Positions 41,344-49,336 of a stretch of 64,000 nucleotides of DNA are shown one piece after another. The DNA comes from Microbulbifer sp. TB1203 (GTDB lineage Bacteria > Pseudomonadota > Gammaproteobacteria > Pseudomonadales > Cellvibrionaceae), in NCBI RefSeq assembly GCF_030997045.1, contig NZ_CP116899.1, forward strand, positions 558,001 to 622,000, given 5' to 3'. The position numbers were made by a program, and so were the translations under genes. The number at the start of each line of letters is the position of its first letter. Positions within the stretch are counted from its first letter, which is position 1. The notes beneath the pieces were generated by a model, which had not been told where the DNA came from, did not search any database, and saw only the letters and a list, made by a program, of their open reading frames with translations.

Positions 41344-42363
41344 ATGATTATCGATTGTCACGGCCACTACACCACCGCCCCCGCGCCCCATCAAGCGTTT
41401 CGTGAGGCGCAGCTGGCCGCTTTCGAAGCCGGCAAGCCACTGCCGGAACTGCCGCGGATCAGCGACGACGAGATCCGCGAGAGTATCGAACAGAACCAGC
41501 TGCGCCTGCTGCGCGAGCGCGGCGCCGATATGACCATCTTCTCGCCGCGCGCTTCGGCCATGGCCCACCACCTGGGGAACGACGCGGTGTCCCAGCAGTG
41601 GACCCGCGCCTGCAACGACCTGATCAAGCGGGTGGTGGATCTCTATCCCGAGACTTTCATCGGCGTCTGCCAGTTACCCCAGTCTCCGGGCGTGTCCATC
41701 ACTCACTCCATCGCCGAGCTTGAGCGCTGCGTGAACGAACTGGGTTTCGTGGGCTGTAACCTGAACCCCGATCCCTCCGGCGGACACTGGACTTCGGCGC
41801 CGCTCACCGACAGGAGCTGGTATCCGTTCTTCGAAAAAATGGTGGAACTGGACGTGCCGGCGATGATCCACGTGTCCGGCTCCTGCAATCATAATTTCCA
41901 CGCCACCGGCGCCCACTATATCAATGCGGACACCACCGCCTTTATGCAGTTTATCCAGGGGGACCTGTTCAGGGATTTCCCGGACCTGCGTTTCGTCATT
42001 CCCCATGGCGGCGGCGCCGTGCCTTACCACTGGGGACGCTACCGCGGCCTGGCGGACATGCTGAAACAACCTCCGCTGGATGAACACGTGATGAAAAACG
42101 TGTTCTTTGATACCTGCGTGTACCACCAGCCGGGCATCAATCTGTTGTTCGAGGTGATCGATATCGACAACATCCTGTTCGGTTCGGAAATGGTGGGGGC
42201 CGTGCGCGGTATCGACCCGCAGACGGGCAATTATTTCGATGATACCAAGCGCTACCTGGACAACTTGAATCTCAGCGAAGAGCAGCGCTACCAGGTCTTC
42301 GAAGGCAACGCGCGCAGGGTTTACCCGCGGCTGGACAAGGCGCTGAAAGCGCGGGGGGTATAA
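41344..42363 (+). CDS. ligJ: 4-oxalomesaconate hydratase
   Basis: Adds water to 4-oxalomesaconate to give 4-carboxy-4-hydroxy-2-oxoadipate. At 339 residues it is a member of the amidohydrolase_2 family, with metal ligands H6 and H8 in 'MIIDCHGHYTT', a conserved 'HVSGSCNHNFHATGAHYINADTTAFMQF' segment and 'RFVIPHGGGAVPYHWGRYRG'. This closely follows the LigJ type, as distinct from the GalB type. It is preceded by GGGA and overlaps nothing. LigI follows after 2 bases. Family and context agree, so the function is well supported. Confidence 0.93.
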   Translation: MIIDCHGHYTTAPAPHQAFREAQLAAFEAGKPLPELPRISDDEIRESIEQNQLRLLRERGADMTIFSPRASAMAHHLGNDAVSQQWTRACNDLIKRVVDLYPETFIGVCQLPQSPGVSITHSIAELERCVNELGFVGCNLNPDPSGGHWTSAPLTDRSWYPFFEKMVELDVPAMIHVSGSCNHNFHATGAHYINADTTAFMQFIQGDLFRDFPDLRFVIPHGGGAVPYHWGRYRGLADMLKQPPLDEHVMKNVFFDTCVYHQPGINLLFEVIDIDNILFGSEMVGAVRGIDPQTGNYFDDTKRYLDNLNLSEEQRYQVFEGNARRVYPRLDKALKARGV

Positions 42364-42365
42364 AC

Positions 42366-43274
42366 GTGAGCGAAACAAACACAGCGCCTTCGCCCTTTAC
42401 CATGGACGCCGACTGGCTGCCGTTCCACCCGTCGCCGAGCAAGCCGCGGTTTGTACCGCCCCCGGGCGCGGTGGATGCCCACTGCCATGTATTCGGCCCG
42501 GGCGCCCGGTTTCCGTTTGCGCCGGAGCGCAAGTACACACCCTGTGACGCCTCGAAGGAGCAGCTCTGGGCACTGCGGGACCACCTGGGCTTCAGCCGCA
42601 ACGTTATCGTACAGGCCACCTGCCACGGCGCCGACAACCGCGCCCTGGTGGATGCCCTCGAGCACTCGAACGGTCTGGCGCGGGGCGTGGCGACGGTGGG
42701 GAACGATATCACTGACGAAGAGCTGGCCGGGCTCCATGCCGCCGGTGTGCGCGGTGTGCGTTTCAACTTCGTCAAACGCCTGGTGAACGCCTTGCCTTTC
42801 GATGTGCTGGAGAATATCGCGCAGAAGATCAAACCGCTGGGCTGGCACATTGTTATCTATTTCGAGGCCCGGGAGCTTCCGGAGTTGTACGATTTTTTCA
42901 CCGCGCTGCCGACGACCGTGGTGGTGGACCATATGGGCCGGCCGGATGTCAGCAAGCCCGTGGACGGCCCCGAGTTTGAACTGTTCGTCAAGCTGCTGCG
43001 GGAAAACCCGAACTTCTGGTCCAAGGTCAGTTGCCCGGAACGGCTGTCGCAGCAGGGGCCGCCGGCTTATGCCGATGTGGTGCCCTTTGCGCGGCGCATC
43101 GTTGAAACCTTCCCGGACCGGGTGCTGTGGGGCACCGACTGGCCCCATCCGAACATGAAAAGCCATATGCCGGACGACGGCCATCTGGTGGATGTCATTC
43201 CCCGAATCGCGCCCACTGAAGCGCTGCGGCACAAGCTGCTGGTGGATAACCCCATGCGCCTCTACTGGAATTGA
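42366..43274 (+). CDS. ligI: 2-pyrone-4,6-dicarboxylate hydrolase
   Basis: Opens the lactone 2-pyrone-4,6-dicarboxylate to 4-oxalomesaconate, the step after LigC. The 302-residue amidohydrolase_2 protein has 'VDAHCHVFGPGARFPFAPERKYTPCDAS' at the start of the barrel and 'VVDHMGRPDV' and 'VLWGTDWPHPN' with the catalytic aspartate near the end, as in LigI. It uses a GTG start two bases behind ligJ. Members of this subfamily act without a bound metal. The product feeds the tautomerase and hydratase encoded upstream. Confidence 0.94.
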   Translation: MSETNTAPSPFTMDADWLPFHPSPSKPRFVPPPGAVDAHCHVFGPGARFPFAPERKYTPCDASKEQLWALRDHLGFSRNVIVQATCHGADNRALVDALEHSNGLARGVATVGNDITDEELAGLHAAGVRGVRFNFVKRLVNALPFDVLENIAQKIKPLGWHIVIYFEARELPELYDFFTALPTTVVVDHMGRPDVSKPVDGPEFELFVKLLRENPNFWSKVSCPERLSQQGPPAYADVVPFARRIVETFPDRVLWGTDWPHPNMKSHMPDDGHLVDVIPRIAPTEALRHKLLVDNPMRLYWN

Positions 43275-43297
43275 GAACCGACGACTGAGAGAACCTT

Positions 43298-43693
43298 ATG
43301 TCCCTGGACAAACCCTACGCCGATATACCGGGCACCACTGTCTTCGATGCGGACATGGCGCGGGTCGGCTATCACCTGAACCAGTTTTGCATGTCGCTGA
43401 TGAAGGCGGACAACCGCGAACGATTCAAGGCGGATGAGCGCGCCTACCTGGACGAGTGGTCGATGACGGAAGCGCAGAAGCAGGCGGTGCTGGAGCGCGA
43501 CTACAACCGCATGATCGACCTCGGCGGCAACATCTATTTTCTCGCCAAGATTTTTTCCACTGACGGTCTCAGTTTCCAGCACGCCGCGGCCACCATGACC
43601 GGTATGAGCCAGGAGGAATACGCACAGATGATGTTGTCCGGCGGCCGCTCGCCGGAAGGCAACCGCTACCTGAACGAAACCGCGGGAGAGTAA
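43298..43693 (+). CDS. ligA: Protocatechuate 4,5-dioxygenase alpha subunit
   Basis: The small subunit (131 residues) of the extradiol dioxygenase that opens protocatechuate between C4 and C5. It is all-helical and matches the LigA family ('LNQFCMSLMKADNRERFKADERAYLDEWSMTEAQKQAVLERDYNRMIDLGGNIYFLAKI' and 'MTGMSQEEYAQMMLSGG'). It caps the active site of LigB. The beta-subunit gene begins 4 bases after its stop, as usual for this enzyme pair. Confidence 0.95.
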   Translation: MSLDKPYADIPGTTVFDADMARVGYHLNQFCMSLMKADNRERFKADERAYLDEWSMTEAQKQAVLERDYNRMIDLGGNIYFLAKIFSTDGLSFQHAAATMTGMSQEEYAQMMLSGGRSPEGNRYLNETAGE

Positions 43694-43697
43694 AACC

Positions 43698-44537
43698 ATG
43701 GCCAGAATTACCGCGGGTGTGACCACCTCGCATGTACCGGCGATCGGCGCCGCCATCGATCTCGGCAAAACACAGCAGGAATACTGGGCGCCGCTGTTCA
43801 AGGGCTACGAGTATTCCAAACGGTGGATCGAGGAGCAGAAGCCGGACGTGATCCTGCTGGTCTACAACGATCACGCCTCCGCCTTCAGCATGGAACTGAT
43901 GCCCACTTTCGCGATTGGCACCGGGGAGAAATTCCCGCCCGCGGACGAGGGCTGGGGCCCCCGCCCGGTGCCGGAAGTGGTGGGGCATCCGGAATTGGCC
44001 GCACATATTGCCCAGTCCGTGATCCAGCAGGACTTCGACCTGACCCTGGTCAACAGGATGGACGTGGACCACGGGCTGACCGTGCCCCTGTCGTTGATGT
44101 TCGGCCAGCCCGGGGCCTGGCCCTGCAAGGTGATCCCCATCGCCGTCAATGTGGTGCTCTATCCGCCGCCCTCGGGGCGCCGCTGTTACGAGCTGGGCAA
44201 GGCGCTGCGCCGCGCCGTGGACAGTTTCGACGGCGATCTCAATGTGCAGGTCTGGGGCACCGGCGGCATGAGCCACCAATTACAGGGGCCGCGCGCGGGC
44301 CTGATCAACCGCGAGTTCGACAACGATTTTCTCGAGCGCCTGGTAAATGACCCGGAGGGGTTGTCACAAATGCCCCATGTGGAATACATGCGAGAGGCCG
44401 GTTCCGAGGGCATCGAACTGGTGATGTGGTTGGTCATGCGCGGCGCCCTCGACGACAGGGTCACCGAGAAACATCGCTTTTACCATGTGCCCGCCTCCAA
44501 CACCGCGGTGGGGCATTTGATTCTGGAAAACTCTTAA
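43698..44537 (+). CDS. ligB: Protocatechuate 4,5-dioxygenase beta subunit
   Basis: The catalytic subunit (279 residues) of the non-heme Fe(II) extradiol dioxygenase. Iron-ligand candidates are H12 ('TTSHVPAIG') and H59 ('VYNDHASAF'), with the later glutamate in 'EAGSEGIELVMWL'. The acid/base histidine is in 'GTGGMSHQLQGPRAGLINREFD'. It converts protocatechuate to 4-carboxy-2-hydroxymuconate-6-semialdehyde, the substrate of LigC encoded next. All key residues are present and the length is normal. Confidence 0.95.
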   Translation: MARITAGVTTSHVPAIGAAIDLGKTQQEYWAPLFKGYEYSKRWIEEQKPDVILLVYNDHASAFSMELMPTFAIGTGEKFPPADEGWGPRPVPEVVGHPELAAHIAQSVIQQDFDLTLVNRMDVDHGLTVPLSLMFGQPGAWPCKVIPIAVNVVLYPPPSGRRCYELGKALRRAVDSFDGDLNVQVWGTGGMSHQLQGPRAGLINREFDNDFLERLVNDPEGLSQMPHVEYMREAGSEGIELVMWLVMRGALDDRVTEKHRFYHVPASNTAVGHLILENS

Positions 44538-44571
44538 AACCTGGAAACCGATTTCTGCGGGAGTCACAGTT

Positions 44572-45522
44572 ATGAAAATTGCACTGGCCGGTCCCGGCGC
44601 CTTTGGCATCAAGCACCTGGATGGCATACGGAATATCGACGGTGTGGAGGTGGTTTCCATCATCGGTCGGGATAAGGAAAAGAACCGCCAGGTGGCGGAA
44701 AAATACGGTGTGGCTCACACCACCACGGAGTTGGAAGAGAGCCTGGCCCTGCCGGAAGTGGACGCAGTCATCCTGTGTACGCCGACGCAAATGCACGCCG
44801 TGCAGGCCATCCAGTGCATGCGCGCCGGCAAGCACGTGGAGGTGGAAATTCCCCTGGCGGACAGCTGGGCGGATGCGGAAGAGGTACTCAAGGTACAGCG
44901 GGAGACCGGCAAGGTCTGCATGGTGGGCCATACCCGCCGCTTCAATCCCTCCCATCAATGGCTGAACAAAAAGCTGCGCGCCGGCGAGCTGCACATCCAG
45001 CAGATGGATGTGCAGACCTACTTCTTCCGCCGCAGTAACCTCAATGCCCTGGGCGAACCGCGTTCCTGGACCGACCACCTGCTGTGGCACCACGCCGCCC
45101 ACACGGTGGACCTGTTCCAGTACCAGACTGGCGACGAGGTGATCGCGGCCAATGCCGTGGAGGGTCCCATCCACCCCGAACTGGGCATTGCCATGGACAT
45201 GTCCATCCAGCTGAAGACCCGTGCGGGTTCGATCTGTACGCTGTCGTTGTCGTTCAACAACGACGGCCCCCTCGGCACTTTCTTCCGCTACATCTGCGAC
45301 AAGGGTACCTACATCGCGCGTTACGACGATCTGGTCAACGGCAGGGAAGAGCCCATCGACGTGTCCCGCGTGGACGTGTCCATGAACGGCATCGAGCTGC
45401 AGGACCGCGAATTCTTTGCCGCGATCAGGGAAGGGCGCGAGCCCAACGCCAGCGTTGCCAGTGTGCTGCCGTGTTACAAGGTACTCTACGACCTGGAACA
45501 GCAGCTGGAAAATGCCAAATAA
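44572..45522 (+). CDS. ligC: 4-carboxy-2-hydroxymuconate-6-semialdehyde dehydrogenase
   Basis: A 316-residue GFO/IDH/MocA-family oxidoreductase that oxidises the hemiacetal of the ring-cleavage product to 2-pyrone-4,6-dicarboxylate with NAD(P). The N-terminal nucleotide-binding motif is 'IALAGPGAFGIKHLDGIRN'. The LigC-typical segments 'MVGHTRRFNPSHQWLNKKLRAGELHIQQMDVQTYFFRRSNLNALGEPRSWTDHLLWHHAAHTVDLFQYQ' and the C-terminal barrel are intact. A GGGAG ribosome site precedes the ATG. The position after ligAB is standard. Confidence 0.94.
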   Translation: MKIALAGPGAFGIKHLDGIRNIDGVEVVSIIGRDKEKNRQVAEKYGVAHTTTELEESLALPEVDAVILCTPTQMHAVQAIQCMRAGKHVEVEIPLADSWADAEEVLKVQRETGKVCMVGHTRRFNPSHQWLNKKLRAGELHIQQMDVQTYFFRRSNLNALGEPRSWTDHLLWHHAAHTVDLFQYQTGDEVIAANAVEGPIHPELGIAMDMSIQLKTRAGSICTLSLSFNNDGPLGTFFRYICDKGTYIARYDDLVNGREEPIDVSRVDVSMNGIELQDREFFAAIREGREPNASVASVLPCYKVLYDLEQQLENAK

Positions 45523-45543
45523 CGAGCCGAAAAGGGGGAAGTG

Positions 45544-46530
45544 ATGCAGCGCCGTATCGCGGACTGGCAGGGGCCCGCCATAGGCCTGGGCTGTATGAAC
45601 CTGAGTCACGCCTACGGCACGCCGCCGGCTCCGGCGGATGCCGCGGAGCTGCTGTTGCGGGCCCATGAACTGGGCGTGCGTCATTTCGATACCGCGGCCC
45701 TGTACGGTTTTGGCAGGAACGAAGAACTGGTCGGCAAGGTGCTCAAACCGCTGCGCGGCGAGATATTCCTCGCCAGCAAGTGCGGTATGACCGGGGTGGA
45801 CGGTAAGCGGGTGATCGACGGCCGGCCCGAGACACTCACGGCCACGCTTGAGGAAGCCCTGCGGCGCCTGCAGACGGACCATATCGATCTCTACTACCTG
45901 CACCGCTGGGACAAATCCGTGCCCATCGAGGACAGCGTCGGCACCATGGCGCGGATGGTGGAGCAGGGCAAAATCGGCGCGATTGGCCTGTCGGAAGTCT
46001 CCGCCGATACCCTGCGCAAAGCGCATTCGGTGCACCCCATCGCGGCGGTGCAAACCGAGTACTCCCTGTGGACCCGCAATCCGGAAATTGCATTGCTCGA
46101 CACCTGCCGGGAACTGGGTGCGGCGCTGGTGGCCTTCAGTCCCCTGGCGCGCGGTTTCCTCGCCGGTTCGGTCACCGATCCGGAGGCGCTGGAGCCCGGG
46201 GATATCCGCCGCAATATGCCGCGCTTTCAGTCACCGCACTTCGCGCTCAACTGCCGCTTGCGCGACGATTTCCGGGAGCTGGCCGCGGAGGCGGGCTGCA
46301 CCATGAGCCAGCTGGCGCTGTGTTGGCTATTGGAGCAGGACCCCTGCGTTATCCCCATTCCCGGTACGCGGTCGCTTGCCCACCTGGAAGAGAATCTCGC
46401 CGCTGCCTCTGTCGGGGTCAGCGAGGACATTCTGGTGAAGGCCTCGCAACTGATCGGACCCAATACGGTCAGTGGTCCGCGGTATGGGGCGGCTACCCAG
46501 GCGGAAATTGATACCGAGGATTACGTTTGA
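45544..46530 (+). CDS. Aldo/keto reductase
   Basis: A 328-residue TIM-barrel NADPH-dependent reductase of the AKR superfamily (AKR13-like). The catalytic Asp and Tyr are in 'FDTAALYGFGRNEELVG', the Lys in 'FLASKCGM', and the His in 'DLYYLHRWDKS'; the C-terminal cofactor motif is 'IPIPGTRSLAHLEENLAA'. It is last in the ligK-ligC operon, 21 bases behind ligC. It could detoxify aromatic aldehydes such as vanillin by reduction or act on a keto intermediate. No role in the textbook pathway exists. The ATG at 45544 suits the AAGGGGGAA ribosome site better than the GTG directly before it. Confidence 0.85.
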   Translation: MQRRIADWQGPAIGLGCMNLSHAYGTPPAPADAAELLLRAHELGVRHFDTAALYGFGRNEELVGKVLKPLRGEIFLASKCGMTGVDGKRVIDGRPETLTATLEEALRRLQTDHIDLYYLHRWDKSVPIEDSVGTMARMVEQGKIGAIGLSEVSADTLRKAHSVHPIAAVQTEYSLWTRNPEIALLDTCRELGAALVAFSPLARGFLAGSVTDPEALEPGDIRRNMPRFQSPHFALNCRLRDDFRELAAEAGCTMSQLALCWLLEQDPCVIPIPGTRSLAHLEENLAAASVGVSEDILVKASQLIGPNTVSGPRYGAATQAEIDTEDYV

Positions 46531-46603
46531 TCCGAAGCGGGGACGAGTCGGGTAGTGGCTTCTTATTCCCAGCTTTTTGGGGGTGCAATATCGTCAAAAT
46601 TAT

Positions 46604-46620
46604 TGTAATGTCGTATAGCA
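46604..46620. promoter_or_regulatory. Putative MarR operator upstream of vdh
   Basis: TGTAAT-GTCGT-ATAGCA. The right half-site is identical to, and the left half-site matches 4 of 6 bases of, the perfect palindrome between marR and ech (52595-52611). It lies 75 bases before vdh. Confidence 0.55.
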
Positions 46621-46694
46621 ATATATGAGGCGGGCGTCGTTATCGGCGCCCCGGTGCGATGAGACAGAGGTAATAACAATAAGAGAGGCCGCTC

Positions 46695-48092
46695 ATGAAT
46701 TTCCAACGTATCAATCCCCTGACCGGGGAGGTCGCCAGCTCTGCCCGGGCGATGTCCATCGAGGAAGCACAGGCTGTTTGTGACACGGCAGGCGCCGCCA
46801 GCGCGGAGTGGGCCGCAATGGGCCCCAACGCCCGCCGGGCTGTGCTGGTCAAGGCCGCGGATGCCCTGGAGGCGCGTCGCGGCGACTTTGTCGAGGCCAT
46901 GATGCAGGAGGTCGGTGCCACCGAGGGTTGGGCCATGTTCAACCTGATGCTGGCCGCGGGGATGGTCCGCGAGGCGGCGGGACTGACCACGCAGATTGCC
47001 GGCGAAGTGATTCCCTCCGACAAGCCCGGTTGCGTCGCCATGGCTGTCCGTGAACCGGTGGGGGTGATCCTCGGTATCGCCCCCTGGAATGCGCCCATCA
47101 TCCTCGGCGTGCGCGCGATTGCCGTGCCCCTGGCCTGCGGCAACAGTGTCATTCTCAAGGCGTCGGAGATCTGCCCTCGCACCCATGAGCTGGTGGTGGA
47201 GGCGTTTGCCGAAGCGGGCTTCCCCGAAGGGGTGGTCAACGTGGTTACCAATGCCCCGGAAGATGCCAATGGTGTGGTCGGTGCCCTGATCGATCACCCG
47301 GCGGTGAGGCGCATCAATTTCACCGGTTCCACCCGGGTCGGCAGGATTGTCGCCAAACGCGCGGCGGAACATCTCAAGCCCTGCTTATTGGAGCTGGGAG
47401 GCAAGGCGCCGCTACTGGTACTGGAGGACGCGGATCTCGATGAGGCGGTGAAAGCCGGGGCTTTCGGCGCCTTTATGAACCAGGGACAGATCTGTATGTC
47501 CACCGAGCGCCTGGTGGTCGTGGATGCCGTGGCGGACGAGTTTGTCGGTAGGTTTGCGGAAAAGGCCTGCTCCATGCCGGCGGGGGATCCGGCCAAGGGT
47601 GAAACGCCCCTGGGTGCGGTGGTGGACAGGGACACCGTCGACCGCGTCAACGCATTGATCGACGACGCCGTGGCGAAGGGGGCCCGCCTGGTAGCCGGTG
47701 GCAAGGCGGAGGGGGTGGTGATGCCGGCCACTGTGCTGGACGGTGTGACCGCCGACATGGACATTTACCGCGACGAGAGCTTTGGCCCGATCGTGGCGAT
47801 CATCCGCGCCGCGGACGAGGAGGATGCCATTCGCATTGCCAACGACAGTGAGTACGGCCTGTCCGCGGCGGTGTTTACCCGCGACAGCGCAAGGGGCTTG
47901 CGGGTCGCGCGCCGTATCCGCTCGGGGATTTGCCATGTGAACGGGCCGACGGTGCACGACGAGCCGCAAATGCCTTTTGGCGGTGTTGGGGCGTCGGGCT
48001 ACGGGCGCTTCGGTGGCAGGGCGGGTATCGACCAGTTCACTGAGCTGCGCTGGATTACCCTGGAAACCGAGCCGGGGCACTATCCCATCTGA
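46695..48092 (+). CDS. vdh: Vanillin / 4-hydroxybenzaldehyde dehydrogenase
   Basis: A 465-residue NAD-dependent aldehyde dehydrogenase. The general base E233 is in 'LLELGGKAP', the nucleophile C267 in 'FMNQGQICMSTER', and the oxyanion region 'GIAPWNAPIILGVRAIAVPLACGN' is present. The C-terminal 'FGGVGASGYGRFGGRAGIDQFTELRWITLE' closely resembles bacterial vanillin dehydrogenases (and related salicylaldehyde dehydrogenases). It should oxidise the vanillin or 4-hydroxybenzaldehyde produced by Fcs and Ech. First gene of an operon with pobA, fcs and vanA. A putative MarR operator lies upstream. Confidence 0.88.
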   Translation: MNFQRINPLTGEVASSARAMSIEEAQAVCDTAGAASAEWAAMGPNARRAVLVKAADALEARRGDFVEAMMQEVGATEGWAMFNLMLAAGMVREAAGLTTQIAGEVIPSDKPGCVAMAVREPVGVILGIAPWNAPIILGVRAIAVPLACGNSVILKASEICPRTHELVVEAFAEAGFPEGVVNVVTNAPEDANGVVGALIDHPAVRRINFTGSTRVGRIVAKRAAEHLKPCLLELGGKAPLLVLEDADLDEAVKAGAFGAFMNQGQICMSTERLVVVDAVADEFVGRFAEKACSMPAGDPAKGETPLGAVVDRDTVDRVNALIDDAVAKGARLVAGGKAEGVVMPATVLDGVTADMDIYRDESFGPIVAIIRAADEEDAIRIANDSEYGLSAAVFTRDSARGLRVARRIRSGICHVNGPTVHDEPQMPFGGVGASGYGRFGGRAGIDQFTELRWITLETEPGHYPI

Positions 48093-48129
48093 GCCTCCCG
48101 GTTCAGCCTGTCACCTGCGGAGTGATTCG

Positions 48130-49299
48130 ATGAAAACCCAAGTCGCGATTATTGGAGCGGGCCCCGCGGGGCTGATGTTGGGGCACCTGCTGCGCCGGGC
48201 CGGTGTCGCCTGCGTTGTCCTGGAGCGCAGGTCGCGGGAGTACGTGGAGGGGCGCATTCGGGCTGGGGTATTGGAGCGCACCACGACGGATATCCTCGAT
48301 CGCCTGGAAATCAATCAGCGCATGCACGGCGAAGGTCTGCCACACGACGGCTTTTATCTCGCCGATGGGGCGCGGCTGATCCATATCGATGTTGCCCGAC
48401 TCACGGGCAAGCAGGTGATGGTCTACGGCCAGACAGAGCTGACCAAGGACCTGATCGCGGCGGCACCGGGGCGGGATCTCGAGATCATCTGGGAAGCCGG
48501 GGATGTGGCCCTGCACGGTGTCGAAAGTGACGCTCCCTCCGTCACTTTTCTCCGGGACGGTGTACAGCAACGGTTACAGGCGCGGGTTATAGCCGGTTGC
48601 GACGGCTTCCACGGCCCCTCGCGCAAGGCGATCCCCGGTAGCCGGAGGAGGGAGTACGAACGGCTCTATCCCTTTGGCTGGTTGGGTATTCTCGCCGAGG
48701 TGCCGCCCTGCAACGATGAACTGATCTACGCCAATCACGAGCGCGGCTTCGCCCTGGCTTCCATGCGCTCGAACACCCGCAGCCGTTATTACATCCAGGT
48801 CCCGATCGATGAGCCGCTGGAGGCGTGGCCGGACGATCGCTTGTGGGATGAGTTGGCTTTACGCCTGGGGCCGGAGGCCGCCGCGCGTTTGACCCGCGGC
48901 CCGTCGCTGGAAAAGTCCATTGCGCCCCTGCGCTCCTACGTGTTCGAGCCGATGCGCCACGGCAGCCTGTTCCTCGCCGGTGACGCCGCCCATATTGTGC
49001 CCCCCACGGGGGCCAAGGGTTTGAACTTGGCCGCTTCCGACGTGGCCTACTTGTCCGACGCGCTGATCGGCTGGTTTACCCGCGATGACGAAGAGGGGCT
49101 GAGACATTACGCCAGCCGCGCATTGGCGCGTGTATGGAAAGCCGAGCGCTTCTCCTGGTCGCTGACCCGCCTGATGCACAGGTTCCCCGATGAGGGCGCC
49201 TTCGAGCGGCGCATGCAGTTGGCGGAACTGGATTACATCGCCTCATCCACCGCGGCGCAGACGGCGATTGCGGAAAACTACGTCGGGCTGCCCCTTTGA
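48130..49299 (+). CDS. pobA: 4-hydroxybenzoate 3-monooxygenase
   Basis: A 389-residue FAD-dependent hydroxylase making protocatechuate from 4-hydroxybenzoate with NAD(P)H and oxygen. The FAD motif is 'VAIIGAGPAGLMLGHLLRRAGV' (about 5-26). The substrate-binding segments 'RIRAGVLERTTTDILDRLEINQRMHGEGLPHDGFYLADG' and 'YFQVP-like YYIQVPIDEPLEAWPDDR' and the second FAD motif 'FLAGDAAHIVPPTGAKGLNLAASDV' all match PobA, and the length is the same as the Pseudomonas enzyme (394). It follows vdh by 37 bases. It delivers the p-coumarate branch into the protocatechuate pathway. Confidence 0.95.
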   Translation: MKTQVAIIGAGPAGLMLGHLLRRAGVACVVLERRSREYVEGRIRAGVLERTTTDILDRLEINQRMHGEGLPHDGFYLADGARLIHIDVARLTGKQVMVYGQTELTKDLIAAAPGRDLEIIWEAGDVALHGVESDAPSVTFLRDGVQQRLQARVIAGCDGFHGPSRKAIPGSRRREYERLYPFGWLGILAEVPPCNDELIYANHERGFALASMRSNTRSRYYIQVPIDEPLEAWPDDRLWDELALRLGPEAAARLTRGPSLEKSIAPLRSYVFEPMRHGSLFLAGDAAHIVPPTGAKGLNLAASDVAYLSDALIGWFTRDDEEGLRHYASRALARVWKAERFSWSLTRLMHRFPDEGAFERRMQLAELDYIASSTAAQTAIAENYVGLPL

Positions 49300-49336
49300 T
49301 AAGCGGTGGCCGCTGATGTCAACAGGAGACCAGCGT

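Noticed and set aside
44461..46053. 530-codon open frame antisense to ligC and the aldo/keto reductase gene
   Set aside because: It spans two well-supported genes and has no recognisable domain or ribosome site.
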